Source: Vulcanimicrobiota bacterium
GTDB taxonomy: Bacteria > Eremiobacterota > Eremiobacteria > Baltobacterales > Baltobacteraceae
DNA length: 9,059 bases
NCBI GenBank assembly: GCA_030042755.1
Contig: JASHZC010000071.1
Location: forward strand, 1-9,059
Direction of reading: 5' to 3'
Made by a program: the position numbers and the translations under genes. Below, piece after piece: positions 1 to 6,605 of this stretch (position 1 is its first letter; each line of letters opens with the position of its first letter). The notes below the pieces were generated by a model that saw nothing but the letters and a program-made list of their open reading frames with translations, ran no database searches and was not told the DNA's origin.

Positions 1-1220
1 GCGGACGTCAGCCGGTCGTAATCGGCTCGCGATTTTTGATGGATCAACACGTCGAGACAGATGACCAAATCGGCGCGCGGATCCTCGGGCGTTCCGCTCA
101 ACGATCCGGTGACGAATTGCCAGTCCGGGCGTTTGCTTTCAGCGATTTTCAGGGCGGACTGCGAGAGATCCATACCGAGATATCGTTTTAGCGGCAGTGT
201 GCGCGTGGTTTCGAGGTCGCCGCAGCCGACGTCGAGGACGCTCTTGTCGTTGAACGATGCGGTGACGTAACCGAGCAAGTCGCGCTTTTGCTCGAGGATG
301 TCGCCGCGCGATCCAAGACCCGAGCCAAGTTCGGGAAAACGATCGTAGCGCCAATTCCAAAAGAGCGCGTTGTCGAAGTCGCTAGAGACGATCGCTTCGA
401 TGCCGACATTGGCGCGTGCGATCGGCACGTCGACGAACGGCACGCCGGTCGCGGGGATACGCCCGGAAGGTTCCATGCGGGAGTGATAGTGCAAGACATC
501 GATGCGCGAGGTTTTCGCGGCGCTCAAGCGTTCGCGTGGGACGTGCACGTGAAAGTTCGCGCCCGGGTCGAGACGAGCCGGCGATATGCCCAGCTCGTCG
601 AGCGTCAACGCTAGAGCCACTTGATCCACGTGGTTCGTGTACGTGCCGAGCGCGGAAATTTCTCCGATCAGCCACAGCGCGTGCTTGCGCCAGCTTTGCG
701 CAATGCGCGGGAGCGCGGCAACATCGATGGAGTAGAACCCGCCGTTCAGATTGCTAGCGAACGTGAGCTCGTCGGCCGAAAGCGCGAGCTCCACGGGAAT
801 CGTTTTGGAAGGCGCGACGCCAGCGCGACGGTAAATTTCTTGGAGCAGCGGCAGCGGCGGATTTGCCAAGCCAACCACGTTTCCGGCGAACGTCGCTTTT
901 GCGTGTAAATCTGGAAGCGAGAGAAAGAAGAGATCGCAATCGGTGAGGACCGCGCGATCGTAGCCGTCGAACGCGCCGCTGAAGCACTGTTGAATCTTGT
1001 TGCAGTACGCGTGCCCGCCATCGAACTGGGCAACCTCGACCGTGTGCGCGCCTAGGCCGCGAATCGTCGATTGGAAATGCTCGGACACGCCGCGAATGCA
1101 ATGGACGAAGACGTCGTTTGGCGGCACCGCAGCGTTACGCAGCAGTGAGTGCGCCCAGAGAAACGCTTGCCACTCGAATTTCGGATTCGCGTCGACCAAA
1201 CAGGAGAAGGCAACCTTCAC
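1..1220 (-). CDS. Glycosyltransferase-like / SAM methyltransferase fusion protein (3' end outside window)
   Basis: The frame is open for 406 codons from a GTG at 1220 and runs off the left edge, so the C-terminus is missing. Residues 1 to about 265 look like a GT-A-type glycosyltransferase: a strand at the N-terminus (MKVAFSCLVDAN), a DxD-type metal/nucleotide-sugar motif TDCDLFF (93-99), an LNGGFYSI segment (158-165), HVDQVALAL (197-205) and a late LHYHSR (243-248). After a linker with WNWRYDRFPELGSG and GSRGD (288-307), residues from about 308 form a class I methyltransferase: motif I VLDVGCGD (328-335), GMDLS (349-353) and DLVICLDVLIH (384-394). The start overlaps the rfbA stop as GTGA and has a GGAG about 10 bases upstream, which supports this start. 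Fold assignments rest on motifs only. The sugar and acceptor are unknown. Context suggests glycan assembly with a methylation step. It could also be an uncharacterised polysaccharide-modifying protein. Confidence 0.8.
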   Translation of the reverse strand, partial: MKVAFSCLVDANPKFEWQAFLWAHSLLRNAAVPPNDVFVHCIRGVSEHFQSTIRGLGAHTVEVAQFDGGHAYCNKIQQCFSGAFDGYDRAVLTDCDLFFLSLPDLHAKATFAGNVVGLANPPLPLLQEIYRRAGVAPSKTIPVELALSADELTFASNLNGGFYSIDVAALPRIAQSWRKHALWLIGEISALGTYTNHVDQVALALTLDELGISPARLDPGANFHVHVPRERLSAAKTSRIDVLHYHSRMEPSGRIPATGVPFVDVPIARANVGIEAIVSSDFDNALFWNWRYDRFPELGSGLGSRGDILEQKRDLLGYVTASFNDKSVLDVGCGDLETTRTLPLKRYLGMDLSQSALKIAESKRPDWQFVTGSLSGTPEDPRADLVICLDVLIHQKSRADYDRLTS

Positions 1221-1939
1221 TCGGTGGCTGCTCCGGATACGAGCTGCGCCGCGCGGAAGAGCGACTCGAATTGACCGGCGTCAGTCCACCAGCCATCGAG
1301 TATGTCGTAGAAGAGGTCGCCTTCCTTGATGTATTGGTTATTGACGTCGGTGATTTCCAGCTCGCCACGCGCCGACGGCTGTAACCGTTTGCAGAAATCG
1401 AAGACGCGGCGATCGTACATGTAAATGCCCGTAACCGCATACCGGCTCTTTGGCTCTTTGGGCTTCTCCTCGATGCGCACGATACGGTCGCCGTCGAGTT
1501 CCGGACAGCCGAAGCGTTCGGGATCGTCGACTTCTTTCAACAGGATGCGTGCGCCCGAATCTTGATTGTCAAACGCACGAACGTACGGTGTGATGTCGTC
1601 CTGGATGATGTTGTCGCCCAAGATGACGACGATGCGGTGCCCCTCGGCGAAATGTTCGCATAGCTTGAGGGCGTCGGCGATGCCACCCTCGCCCTCTTGG
1701 TACGTGTAGTAGATATCCTTCAGCCCGAATTCGGCGCCATTGCCGAGCAGGCGCAAGAAATCTCCCGCCGAGTTGCCTCCGGTGACGATCATGATGTCCT
1801 TGATCCCGGCTCGGCAGAGCGTCTCGATCGGGTAATAGATCATCGGCTTGTTGTAGATCGGAAGCAAATGCTTGTTCGTGACCTTCGTTAGCGGACGAAG
1901 CCGCGTGCCTAAGCCACCGGCAAGGATGACGCCTTTCAT
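1217..1939 (-). CDS. rfbA: Glucose-1-phosphate thymidylyltransferase, short form
   Basis: RmlA-type nucleotidyltransferase, 240 residues. It joins dTTP and glucose-1-phosphate to give dTDP-glucose and pyrophosphate, the first step to dTDP-deoxysugars in the cytoplasm. The N-terminal nucleotide-binding signature GGLGTRLRPLTK lies at 8-19, followed by NKHLLPIYNKPMIYYPIETL (22-41), GGNSAGDF (54-61), QEGEGGIADAL (81-91), the metal-site LGDN (107-110), EEKP (157-160) and a C-terminal WWTDAGQFESL (217-227). The long RmlA enzymes have about 290 residues; this one is of the shorter type, like Bacillus SpsI, and ends soon after the WTDAG motif. The ATG start overlaps the rfbB stop as ATGA, and its own stop overlaps the next GTG. 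dTDP specificity is inferred from sequence type and the adjacent rfbB; another NDP-sugar product is possible but less likely. Confidence 0.93.
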   Translation of the reverse strand: MKGVILAGGLGTRLRPLTKVTNKHLLPIYNKPMIYYPIETLCRAGIKDIMIVTGGNSAGDFLRLLGNGAEFGLKDIYYTYQEGEGGIADALKLCEHFAEGHRIVVILGDNIIQDDITPYVRAFDNQDSGARILLKEVDDPERFGCPELDGDRIVRIEEKPKEPKSRYAVTGIYMYDRRVFDFCKRLQPSARGELEITDVNNQYIKEGDLFYDILDGWWTDAGQFESLFRAAQLVSGAATE

Positions 1940-2964
1940 CGATGTGCGTATTGCCTCTTATAGTATTCGAGAAACTCACCGGACTTGAGTGGGCGCCACC
2001 ACGGCTGGTTCGATTGATACCAGACGATCGTGTCGCTCAGGCCGCGTTCGAAGTCGATTCGCGGCGACCAGCCAAGCGCGAGCGTCTTTGAGCTATTCAA
2101 CGCGTAGCGACGATCGTGGCCCTCGCGGTCCACGACGTGGCGTACGTGCGTCTCCATCGAGCGCGCGCAACCTCCGACGAGACGGCGCGTGATCTCGATG
2201 TTCGTATGCGAGTTGCCGCCGCCGACGTTGTAGACGTTACCGAGCTCGCCGTTTTCGAGCACGTGCAGGATGCCGCGTGCGTGGTCCTCGACGTGCAGCC
2301 AATCGCGGATCTGCAAGCCGTCCCCATAGACGGGAACGGACTGATCGTCGATCAGATTGGTGATGAAGAGCGGGATCAGTTTTTCCGGATACTGATATGG
2401 ACCGTAGGTGTTGCTGCCGCGCGTGATCAGCACCGGCGTGCGAAACGTGTTCCAGTACGCAAGCACTTGCAGATCGCCGCCGGCTTTCGAGGCCGAATAC
2501 GGGCTCCGTGGCTGAAGCGGGTCGCTCTCGCACGATTCGCCCTGCGATATGTCACCGTAGACTTCGTCGGTCGAAACCTGGAGATAGCGAGGAACCGAAC
2601 GTTCGCGCGCCGCTTCGAGCAGAACGTGCGTGCCGAGAATGTCCGTACGCAGAAACTGCTCGGGGTCGAGAATCGAGCGGTCAACATGCGTTTCCGCCGC
2701 GAAATTGACGATCGCGTCGACGCCCCGGCCGATGGCGTCGCGCACGATGGACGGGTCGCAGATATCGCCGCGCAAGAAGCGGTAGCGGGAGTCGGTCTGG
2801 CAGTCGCGCAGGTTTGCCGGATTGCCCGCGTACGTCATTGCGTCGAGATTGACGATCTCCACGTCGGGACACTCGCGCAGCACGAGCCGGATGAAATTCG
2901 ATCCGATGAATCCGAGCCCACCCGTTACCAGCCAGCGCTTCACCGTTTGCCCAGCACTCCTCAC
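1936..2964 (-). CDS. rfbB: dTDP-glucose 4,6-dehydratase
   Basis: RmlB, an extended short-chain dehydrogenase/reductase that converts dTDP-glucose to dTDP-4-keto-6-deoxyglucose with bound NAD. The Rossmann glycine motif GGLGFIG is at 15-21, NLDAMTYAGN at 39-48, FAAETHVDRS at 88-97, the catalytic TDE in STDEVYGD (131-138), the YxxxK pair Y156/K160 in SPYSASKAGGD, and the substrate segment SNTYGPYQYPEKLIP (184-198). All key RmlB residues I can place are present. Length (342 residues from GTG 2964) is normal. The first GTG overlaps the upstream methyltransferase stop as GTGA. A second GTG at 2943 would give MKRWLVTGG, closer to family N-termini, with AGGAG about 13 bases upstream, so the true start may be 7 codons in. 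It immediately precedes rfbA, whose product is its substrate. Confidence 0.95.
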   Translation of the reverse strand: MRSAGQTVKRWLVTGGLGFIGSNFIRLVLRECPDVEIVNLDAMTYAGNPANLRDCQTDSRYRFLRGDICDPSIVRDAIGRGVDAIVNFAAETHVDRSILDPEQFLRTDILGTHVLLEAARERSVPRYLQVSTDEVYGDISQGESCESDPLQPRSPYSASKAGGDLQVLAYWNTFRTPVLITRGSNTYGPYQYPEKLIPLFITNLIDDQSVPVYGDGLQIRDWLHVEDHARGILHVLENGELGNVYNVGGGNSHTNIEITRRLVGGCARSMETHVRHVVDREGHDRRYALNSSKTLALGWSPRIDFERGLSDTIVWYQSNQPWWRPLKSGEFLEYYKRQYAHR

Positions 2965-3644
2965 CGCTTCTCGATCAGCATGTAGACGCTTCCGCGATCT
3001 TCGATACGCGTATTACCCTCCAGCTGGTTGAACTGTGCGTCGAGAATGCGATATCCCTGTGCCTGCACCATATTAACGAAGGACTGCGGGCTGTAACGGC
3101 AGCCGTGCTGCCATCCGGGCGCCGGCGACACGAAATAGTCGCCGGTGTTGTTCGCGACCGATACTACCGTTTGCACGATCAGGAAGTGCCGCGCCAAGTC
3201 GTACGATTTGCGAAGGACCTCGACGGGGTTACTCACGTGATAGAGCCCGCCGATATTCGCTACGATATCGTAGGCGTCGCGTTCGTCGATCGTGTTGACG
3301 TCGCGCTGCTCGAAGCGAACTGCGTTCAGCCCCAAACGCCGCGCGACTTCGGGCATGTGGTTGCTCCAGCCGTCGCGGTTGCTGTCGATGCCGACGGCGG
3401 GCCCGGCACCGAGAAAGTTGGCAAGCATCGTGAAATAGCCGTCGGCGCAGAAAAGCTCGGCAAACGACGGGCTTTGAAAGCAGCTCTCGCGAGCCTTCCC
3501 GATCGCGAGCGAGATGTAGCCAAGCAGAATCGGCTCCTTGCAAAGCTGGTTCACTCGGAATTGCTCGAGCTGCTGGTTCTGAACGCCGAAGAGCCGATAG
3601 GAATGGTAAAGCGGTCCGAGGTCGTCCAGAACGTGAGGATCCAT
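2961..3644 (-). CDS. Class I SAM-dependent methyltransferase, CmoB-like
   Basis: First gene of the minus-strand operon, 227 residues. Motif I is ELFCADGYF (63-71), followed by VGIDSNRDG (84-92) with the acidic residue expected to contact the SAM ribose, FEQRDVNTI (111-119) and DIVANIGGLYHVSNPVEVL (126-144). The GGLYHVSNP segment resembles the G-x-LYH-x-x-P motif of the CmoB / Methyltransf_9 group, but the protein is too short and too different to be CmoB itself. The N-terminal 55 residues are helical-looking with several Gln and Leu (VQNQQLEQFRVNQL). No signal peptide or membrane segment is seen. The frame stays open far upstream only because it runs antisense to rpsB and tsf; ATG 3644 is chosen as the last start before the conserved region, though its Shine-Dalgarno is weak. 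Linkage to rfbB and rfbA suggests a sugar or glycan substrate, which is inference. Confidence 0.85.
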   Translation of the reverse strand: MDPHVLDDLGPLYHSYRLFGVQNQQLEQFRVNQLCKEPILLGYISLAIGKARESCFQSPSFAELFCADGYFTMLANFLGAGPAVGIDSNRDGWSNHMPEVARRLGLNAVRFEQRDVNTIDERDAYDIVANIGGLYHVSNPVEVLRKSYDLARHFLIVQTVVSVANNTGDYFVSPAPGWQHGCRYSPQSFVNMVQAQGYRILDAQFNQLEGNTRIEDRGSVYMLIEKR

Positions 3645-3702
3645 CCGAGGGATTGTCGGCGCACGCGCAGCCGTGCTTGAGGGGGACACAGGTACCCCCG
3701 GC

Positions 3703-3731
3703 TCGACCTTGGCGTACCGCCGTGGTATACT
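3703..3731 (+). promoter_or_regulatory. Sigma-70-type promoter of the rpsB operon, extended -10
   Basis: TATACT at 3726-3731 matches the TATAAT consensus at five of six bases. It is preceded by TG one base before it (3723-3724), the extended -10 motif. A -35 candidate TCGACC (3703-3708, four of six to TTGACA) sits exactly 17 bases upstream. Transcription would start near 3738, giving a leader of about 135 nt to the rpsB GTG. It is the best promoter-like sequence in the only intergenic gap. Confidence 0.7.
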
Positions 3732-3740
3732 CTTGCGGCT

Positions 3741-3760
3741 GCCCTGGACTATGCCGGGGC
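3741..3760 (+). promoter_or_regulatory. Hairpin at the 5' end of the rpsB leader
   Basis: GCCCTGG and CCGGGGC can form a 7-bp stem (one U-G pair) around a 6-base loop. It would begin only a few bases after the predicted transcription start. No T-run follows, so it is not an intrinsic terminator. A role in mRNA stability or S2 control is inference. Confidence 0.45.
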
Positions 3761-3775
3761 ACAATATTGCTAACA

Positions 3776-3797
3776 CGCCCGCCAGGGACGGCAGGCG
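3776..3797 (+). promoter_or_regulatory. Second hairpin in the rpsB leader
   Basis: CGCC (3776-3779) pairs with GGCG (3794-3797) and GCC (3781-3783) with GGC (3790-3792), with one C/A mismatch between them and a 6-base loop AGGGAC. Together with the 5' hairpin it makes a structured leader. The stem is short and could be chance in GC-rich DNA. Confidence 0.35.
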
Positions 3798-3859
3798 ACG
3801 ATGGCTTCCAAGACACGGATCGCAGCGCCATGAGGGCACGCGGCCCCGAAGCCAGATAA

Positions 3860-3872
3860 AAGGAGAATCCTT
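3860..3872 (+). promoter_or_regulatory. rpsB ribosome binding site inside a perfect short inverted repeat
   Basis: AAGGAG (3860-3865) is a strong Shine-Dalgarno sequence 7 bases before the GTG start at 3873, and it decides that start. The same bases form a perfect dyad, AAGGA-GAA-TCCTT, which ends directly at the start codon. The 5-bp stem would hide the Shine-Dalgarno when folded, though on its own it is weak. Confidence 0.75.
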
Positions 3873-4658
3873 GTGTCTGTAGTCACCATGCGCGAACTCC
3901 TTGAGGCCGGCGTCCACTTCGGGCATCAGACCCGGCGCTGGAACCCCAAGATGAAGCCATTCATCTTCCAGGAGCGCAACGGTATTTACATTATCGATCT
4001 CGCGCTCACCGTGCAGAAGTTGCGCGAGACGTACGAGGCCGTCAAACAGATGGCCCGCGATAAAAAAGTCATCCTGTTTGTCGGCACCAAGAAGCAAGCG
4101 CAGGACGTCGTGCGCGAAGAGGCCGAGCGCGCCGGAACGTTCTTCATCAATCAACGCTGGCTGGGTGGTACGCTGACGAACTTCTCGACCATTCAAAAGC
4201 GCATCGCGCGTCTGCGTGAATTGGAAGGCATGAAGACGCAAGGCGACTTCGACCGTCTTCCCAAGAAAGAAGTTGCGCAGCTTCAAGACGAGATGGCCAA
4301 GCTCGAGCGATTCCTCGGCGGCATCAAGGACATGCATCGTCTTCCCGATGCGGTGTTCATCGTCGATCCCAAGAAAGAGCGTATCGCCGTGCTCGAGGCA
4401 CGCAAGCTGAAGATCCCGATCATCGCGGTGATCGACACCAACTGCGACCCCGATGAGATCGACTACCCGATTCCCGGCAACGACGACGCGATTCGCGCGG
4501 TCAAGCTGATGGTCAGCAAGATCGCCGACGCGATCATCGAGGGGAAGACGGAGAACGAGAGCGCCTACGATGCGGAGAGCGCGTACGCGCAGCCGTACGC
4601 ACAAGGGTACGAAGAAGAGGCGCCCGTCACGATGGCGCAAGCCGAAGCCGCGTTGTAA
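3873..4658 (+). CDS. rpsB: 30S ribosomal protein S2
   Basis: Ribosomal protein S2, a late-binding protein of the small subunit on the platform side near S1 and the mRNA exit. Conserved S2 blocks are clear: [20 protein letters not shown] (9-28), [14 protein letters not shown] (30-43), [11 protein letters not shown] (67-77), [13 protein letters not shown] (92-104), the helical hairpin with [18 protein letters not shown] (148-165) and [26 protein letters not shown] (184-209, quoted in part as the IDTNCDP and PGNDDA motifs). Length is 261 residues against about 240 in E. coli; the surplus is a C-terminal tail from about 226, rich in Glu, Ala and Tyr. The GTG start is fixed by AAGGAG 7 bases upstream. 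It is the first gene of its operon, with tsf 9 bases downstream, the usual order. Confidence 0.98.
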   Translation: MSVVTMRELLEAGVHFGHQTRRWNPKMKPFIFQERNGIYIIDLALTVQKLRETYEAVKQMARDKKVILFVGTKKQAQDVVREEAERAGTFFINQRWLGGTLTNFSTIQKRIARLRELEGMKTQGDFDRLPKKEVAQLQDEMAKLERFLGGIKDMHRLPDAVFIVDPKKERIAVLEARKLKIPIIAVIDTNCDPDEIDYPIPGNDDAIRAVKLMVSKIADAIIEGKTENESAYDAESAYAQPYAQGYEEEAPVTMAQAEAAL

Positions 4659-4662
4659 GGAG
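4657..4662 (+). promoter_or_regulatory. tsf ribosome binding site
   Basis: AAGGAG begins within the rpsB stop codon TAA and lies 5 bases before the GTG at 4668. It favours that GTG over the in-frame ATG at 4680, so ribosomes ending rpsB finish on top of the tsf binding site. Confidence 0.8.
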
Positions 4663-4667
4663 AACCG

Positions 4668-5279
4668 GTGTCCACGTCTATGTCCTACCAACCGAAACCC
4701 GACGAGATCAAGGCGCTGCGCGAAGAGACCAGCGCCCCGATGATGGATTGCCGCAAGGCGCTGATCGAAGCGAGCGGCGACGTCACGAAGGCGAAGGCGC
4801 TCTTGCTCGAACGCGGCGCGGCGCAGGCCGAGAAGAAGGCCGAGCGTTCGGCCAACGAGGGCCTCGTGACCAGCTACATCCACTCCGGCGGAAAGATCGG
4901 GGTGCTGGTCGAGGTCAACAGCGAAACCGATTTCGTCGCACGCAATCCGAAATTCGCCGAGCTCAGCCGCGATATCGCGATGCACATCGCTGCGATGTCG
5001 CCGCAGTATCTGGACCGCGCCACGGTTCCGGAAGAGGTTATCTCGCGCGTTCGCGAGGAGTTCCGCGCTGCGGTTCCGGCGGGGAAGCCGCCGGAAGTAG
5101 CCCAGAAAATCGTCGACGGCAAGTTGAATAAATGGTACGAGGAGCACGTACTTCTCGACCAGCCGTTCGTCAAGGACGACTCGATATCGGTGAGCGATCT
5201 GATCAACGCGGCGGTCGGCTCGCTCGGCGAGAAGATTCAGGTTCGCCGCTTCACAAAGTATGCATTGGGAGAGAATTAG
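4668..5279 (+). CDS. tsf: Elongation factor Ts, short form
   Basis: EF-Ts is the nucleotide exchange factor that releases GDP from EF-Tu during translation. The N-terminal UBA-like domain is seen in IKALREETSAPMMDCRKAL (14-32), followed by ASGDVTKAKALLLERG (35-50). The core has the signature TDFVAR (87-92), the segment that inserts into EF-Tu, and a C-terminal part with KIVDGKLNKWYEE (147-159), LLDQPFVKDD (162-171) and VRRFTKYALGE (192-202). Length is 203 residues against about 280 in E. coli, so it is the short type with a single core subdomain, like the Thermus thermophilus protein, which works as a dimer. No part looks broken; the shortness is a family form. The stop is 6 bases before the pyrH start and lies in the same reading frame as pyrH. 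Confidence 0.98.
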   Translation: MSTSMSYQPKPDEIKALREETSAPMMDCRKALIEASGDVTKAKALLLERGAAQAEKKAERSANEGLVTSYIHSGGKIGVLVEVNSETDFVARNPKFAELSRDIAMHIAAMSPQYLDRATVPEEVISRVREEFRAAVPAGKPPEVAQKIVDGKLNKWYEEHVLLDQPFVKDDSISVSDLINAAVGSLGEKIQVRRFTKYALGEN

Positions 5280-5285
5280 CCTCGC

Positions 5286-6041
5286 TTGGACTCATCTGAC
5301 AGTAGACCCAAGTACAACCGCGTTCTCCTAAAGATATCCGGCGAAGCGTTTGCCGGAAACGATAGTGGCGTCGACGTCAACACGACCCGCGCCATGGCCG
5401 ATCAAATCGCCGAGGTCAGTCGTGCCGGAGTTTCCGTCGCCGTCGTCGTGGGCGGCGGAAACATCTGGCGCGGCAAGGTGCACGAAGAGGCGGGCATGGA
5501 TCGCGCCACCGCCGACTACATGGGCATGCTTGCCACGGTTATCAATGCGCTTGCGTTGCAAGATGCGCTGGAACGCATGAACGTTCCATCGCGCGTGCAG
5601 ACCGCGATTGCGATGCATCAGATTGCCGAACCCTACATTCGCCGGCGTGCGATGCGTCATCTCGAGAAAGGCCGCGTCGTCATTTTTGCCGCCGGCACCG
5701 GCAATCCGTATTTCACCACCGATACGACCGCTGCGCTGCGTGCCGTTGAAATCGGCGCGGATGCAATCCTCAAAGCGACCAAGGTCGATGGGATCTACAC
5801 CGCCGACCCGAAAAAGGATCCCAATGCTACGCGCTTCGACCGTCTGAATTACATGGAGGTTCTGCAGCGCGGACTCGACGTAATGGATTCGACCGCCATG
5901 GCGCTGTGCATGGACAACAACCTTCCGATCGTCGTGTTCGACATGGCGACTCCCGGCAACATCCGCCGAGTGATCTTTGGTGACCAAATCGGCACGATCG
6001 TTGAGCGCGAACCGGATTTAAGCGTCGGAGGCGTAAGATAG
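5286..6041 (+). CDS. pyrH: UMP kinase
   Basis: Bacterial UMP kinase phosphorylates UMP to UDP with ATP, feeding pyrimidine nucleotides for RNA, DNA and UDP-sugars. It belongs to the amino-acid kinase fold and works as a hexamer. Motifs: [12 protein letters not shown] (13-24) for phosphate binding, [11 protein letters not shown] (53-63), [20 protein letters not shown] (77-96), [18 protein letters not shown] (136-153) and [17 protein letters not shown] (163-179) near the ATP site. Length 251 residues fits the family (241 in E. coli). The start is TTG: an in-frame stop lies 9 bases upstream (the tsf stop), and no other ATG, GTG or TTG occurs before the conserved KISGE, so TTG 5286 is effectively forced. 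GGGAG at 5267-5271 is rather far (14 bases) for a Shine-Dalgarno, so expression may rely on ribosomes arriving from tsf. Confidence 0.97.
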   Translation: MDSSDSRPKYNRVLLKISGEAFAGNDSGVDVNTTRAMADQIAEVSRAGVSVAVVVGGGNIWRGKVHEEAGMDRATADYMGMLATVINALALQDALERMNVPSRVQTAIAMHQIAEPYIRRRAMRHLEKGRVVIFAAGTGNPYFTTDTTAALRAVEIGADAILKATKVDGIYTADPKKDPNATRFDRLNYMEVLQRGLDVMDSTAMALCMDNNLPIVVFDMATPGNIRRVIFGDQIGTIVEREPDLSVGGVR

Positions 6042-6050
6042 GGTAAGATC

Positions 6051-6605
6051 ATGGCCGATTTTTTCAAAGACGTCGAAGCGAAAATGAACAAATGCGTCGA
6101 TGCAACGCGTTCGGAATTCGCGGCCATACGCACGGGCCGCGCCACGCCCGCGCTCCTCGACCGTCTGCACGTCGAAGCGTACGGCGCCGCAGTCCCGCTC
6201 AAGCAGGTCGCGACGGTGAGCACGCCCGACGCGCGGACGCTGGTGATCGCCGCGTTCGATAAAGGCGTCGTTGGCGAGATTCGCAAGGCCATTGAAAAAA
6301 GCGACCTCGGCATCACGCCGAACGTCGACGGCACGACGATCCGCTTGACCATTCCGCCGCTAAACGAAGAGCGGCGCAAAGACCTCGTGAAAGTGGTGAA
6401 GAAGAAAGCCGAGGACGGGAAAGTTGCGGTGCGCAACGTGCGGCACAAGGCGCACGACGACCTCAAAGCGCAACAGAAGAACCACGAGATCACCGAAGAC
6501 GACGGAAAGCGCAAGCAAGATCAATTGCAGAAGATGACCGACCGTTTCGTCAAGGAAATCGACTCGCTGGTCGCAACCAAAGAAAAAGACATCATGGAGG
6601 TCTAA
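6051..6605 (+). CDS. frr: Ribosome recycling factor
   Basis: RRF splits post-termination ribosomes together with EF-G. The 184-residue length is nearly that of E. coli (185). The N-terminal helix of the three-helix bundle carries MNKCVDATRSEFAAIRTGRA (12-31) with the conserved RTGRA. The beta-rich second domain follows: YGAAVPLKQVATVSTPDART (44-63), then KSDLGITPNVDGTTIRLTIPPLNEERR (85-111 region). The long C-terminal helices carry VVKKKAEDGKVAVRNVRHKA (115-134) and KNHEITEDDGKRKQDQLQKM. It starts at ATG, one of only three ATG-initiated genes here, with a modest AGGG 7 bases upstream. The gap from pyrH is 9 bases. A hairpin spans its stop codon. Confidence 0.98.
   Translation: MADFFKDVEAKMNKCVDATRSEFAAIRTGRATPALLDRLHVEAYGAAVPLKQVATVSTPDARTLVIAAFDKGVVGEIRKAIEKSDLGITPNVDGTTIRLTIPPLNEERRKDLVKVVKKKAEDGKVAVRNVRHKAHDDLKAQQKNHEITEDDGKRKQDQLQKMTDRFVKEIDSLVATKEKDIMEV

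Larger units (their letters stand above)
3645..3872. other. Divergent intergenic region between the polysaccharide operon and rpsB
   Basis: This is the only gap of note in the window (228 bp). It must carry the promoters of both the minus-strand methyltransferase-rfbBA operon and the plus-strand rpsB operon. The rpsB side is readable: an extended -10 promoter, leader dyads and a ribosome binding site. On the minus strand I see no equally good promoter. Small dyads here are GCACG/CGTGC (3661-3676), GGGGG/CCCCC (3681-3699), TACC/GGTA in the promoter spacer (3715-3727) and the palindrome CAATATTG (3762-3769). No small gene is supported here. Confidence 0.7.

Noticed and set aside
2116..2985. Long plus-strand open frame of 289 codons opposite rfbB
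   Set aside because: It is the antisense shadow of rfbB, whose catalytic motifs are all present on the minus strand. The plus-strand product shows no recognisable motif.
3681..3699. GGGGG/CCCCC inverted repeat as an intrinsic terminator
   Set aside because: The stem has only five perfect pairs with a 9-base loop, and no T-run follows on either strand.
3645..3740. Minus-strand promoter for the polysaccharide operon
   Set aside because: Candidates such as GACAAT close to the ATG or CATAGT further up lack a convincing -35 at the right distance, so I do not annotate one.
3645..5147. Minus-strand open frame that extends the methyltransferase by about 500 codons across rpsB and tsf
   Set aside because: It is antisense to two certain genes, its translation is low-complexity Leu/Arg/Asp/His-rich sequence typical of GC-rich shadow frames, and methyltransferase similarity begins only after ATG 3644.
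5328..6514. Two minus-strand open frames of about 220 codons opposite pyrH and frr
   Set aside because: They are shadows of two highly conserved genes, with no motif, no Shine-Dalgarno and no operon partner.
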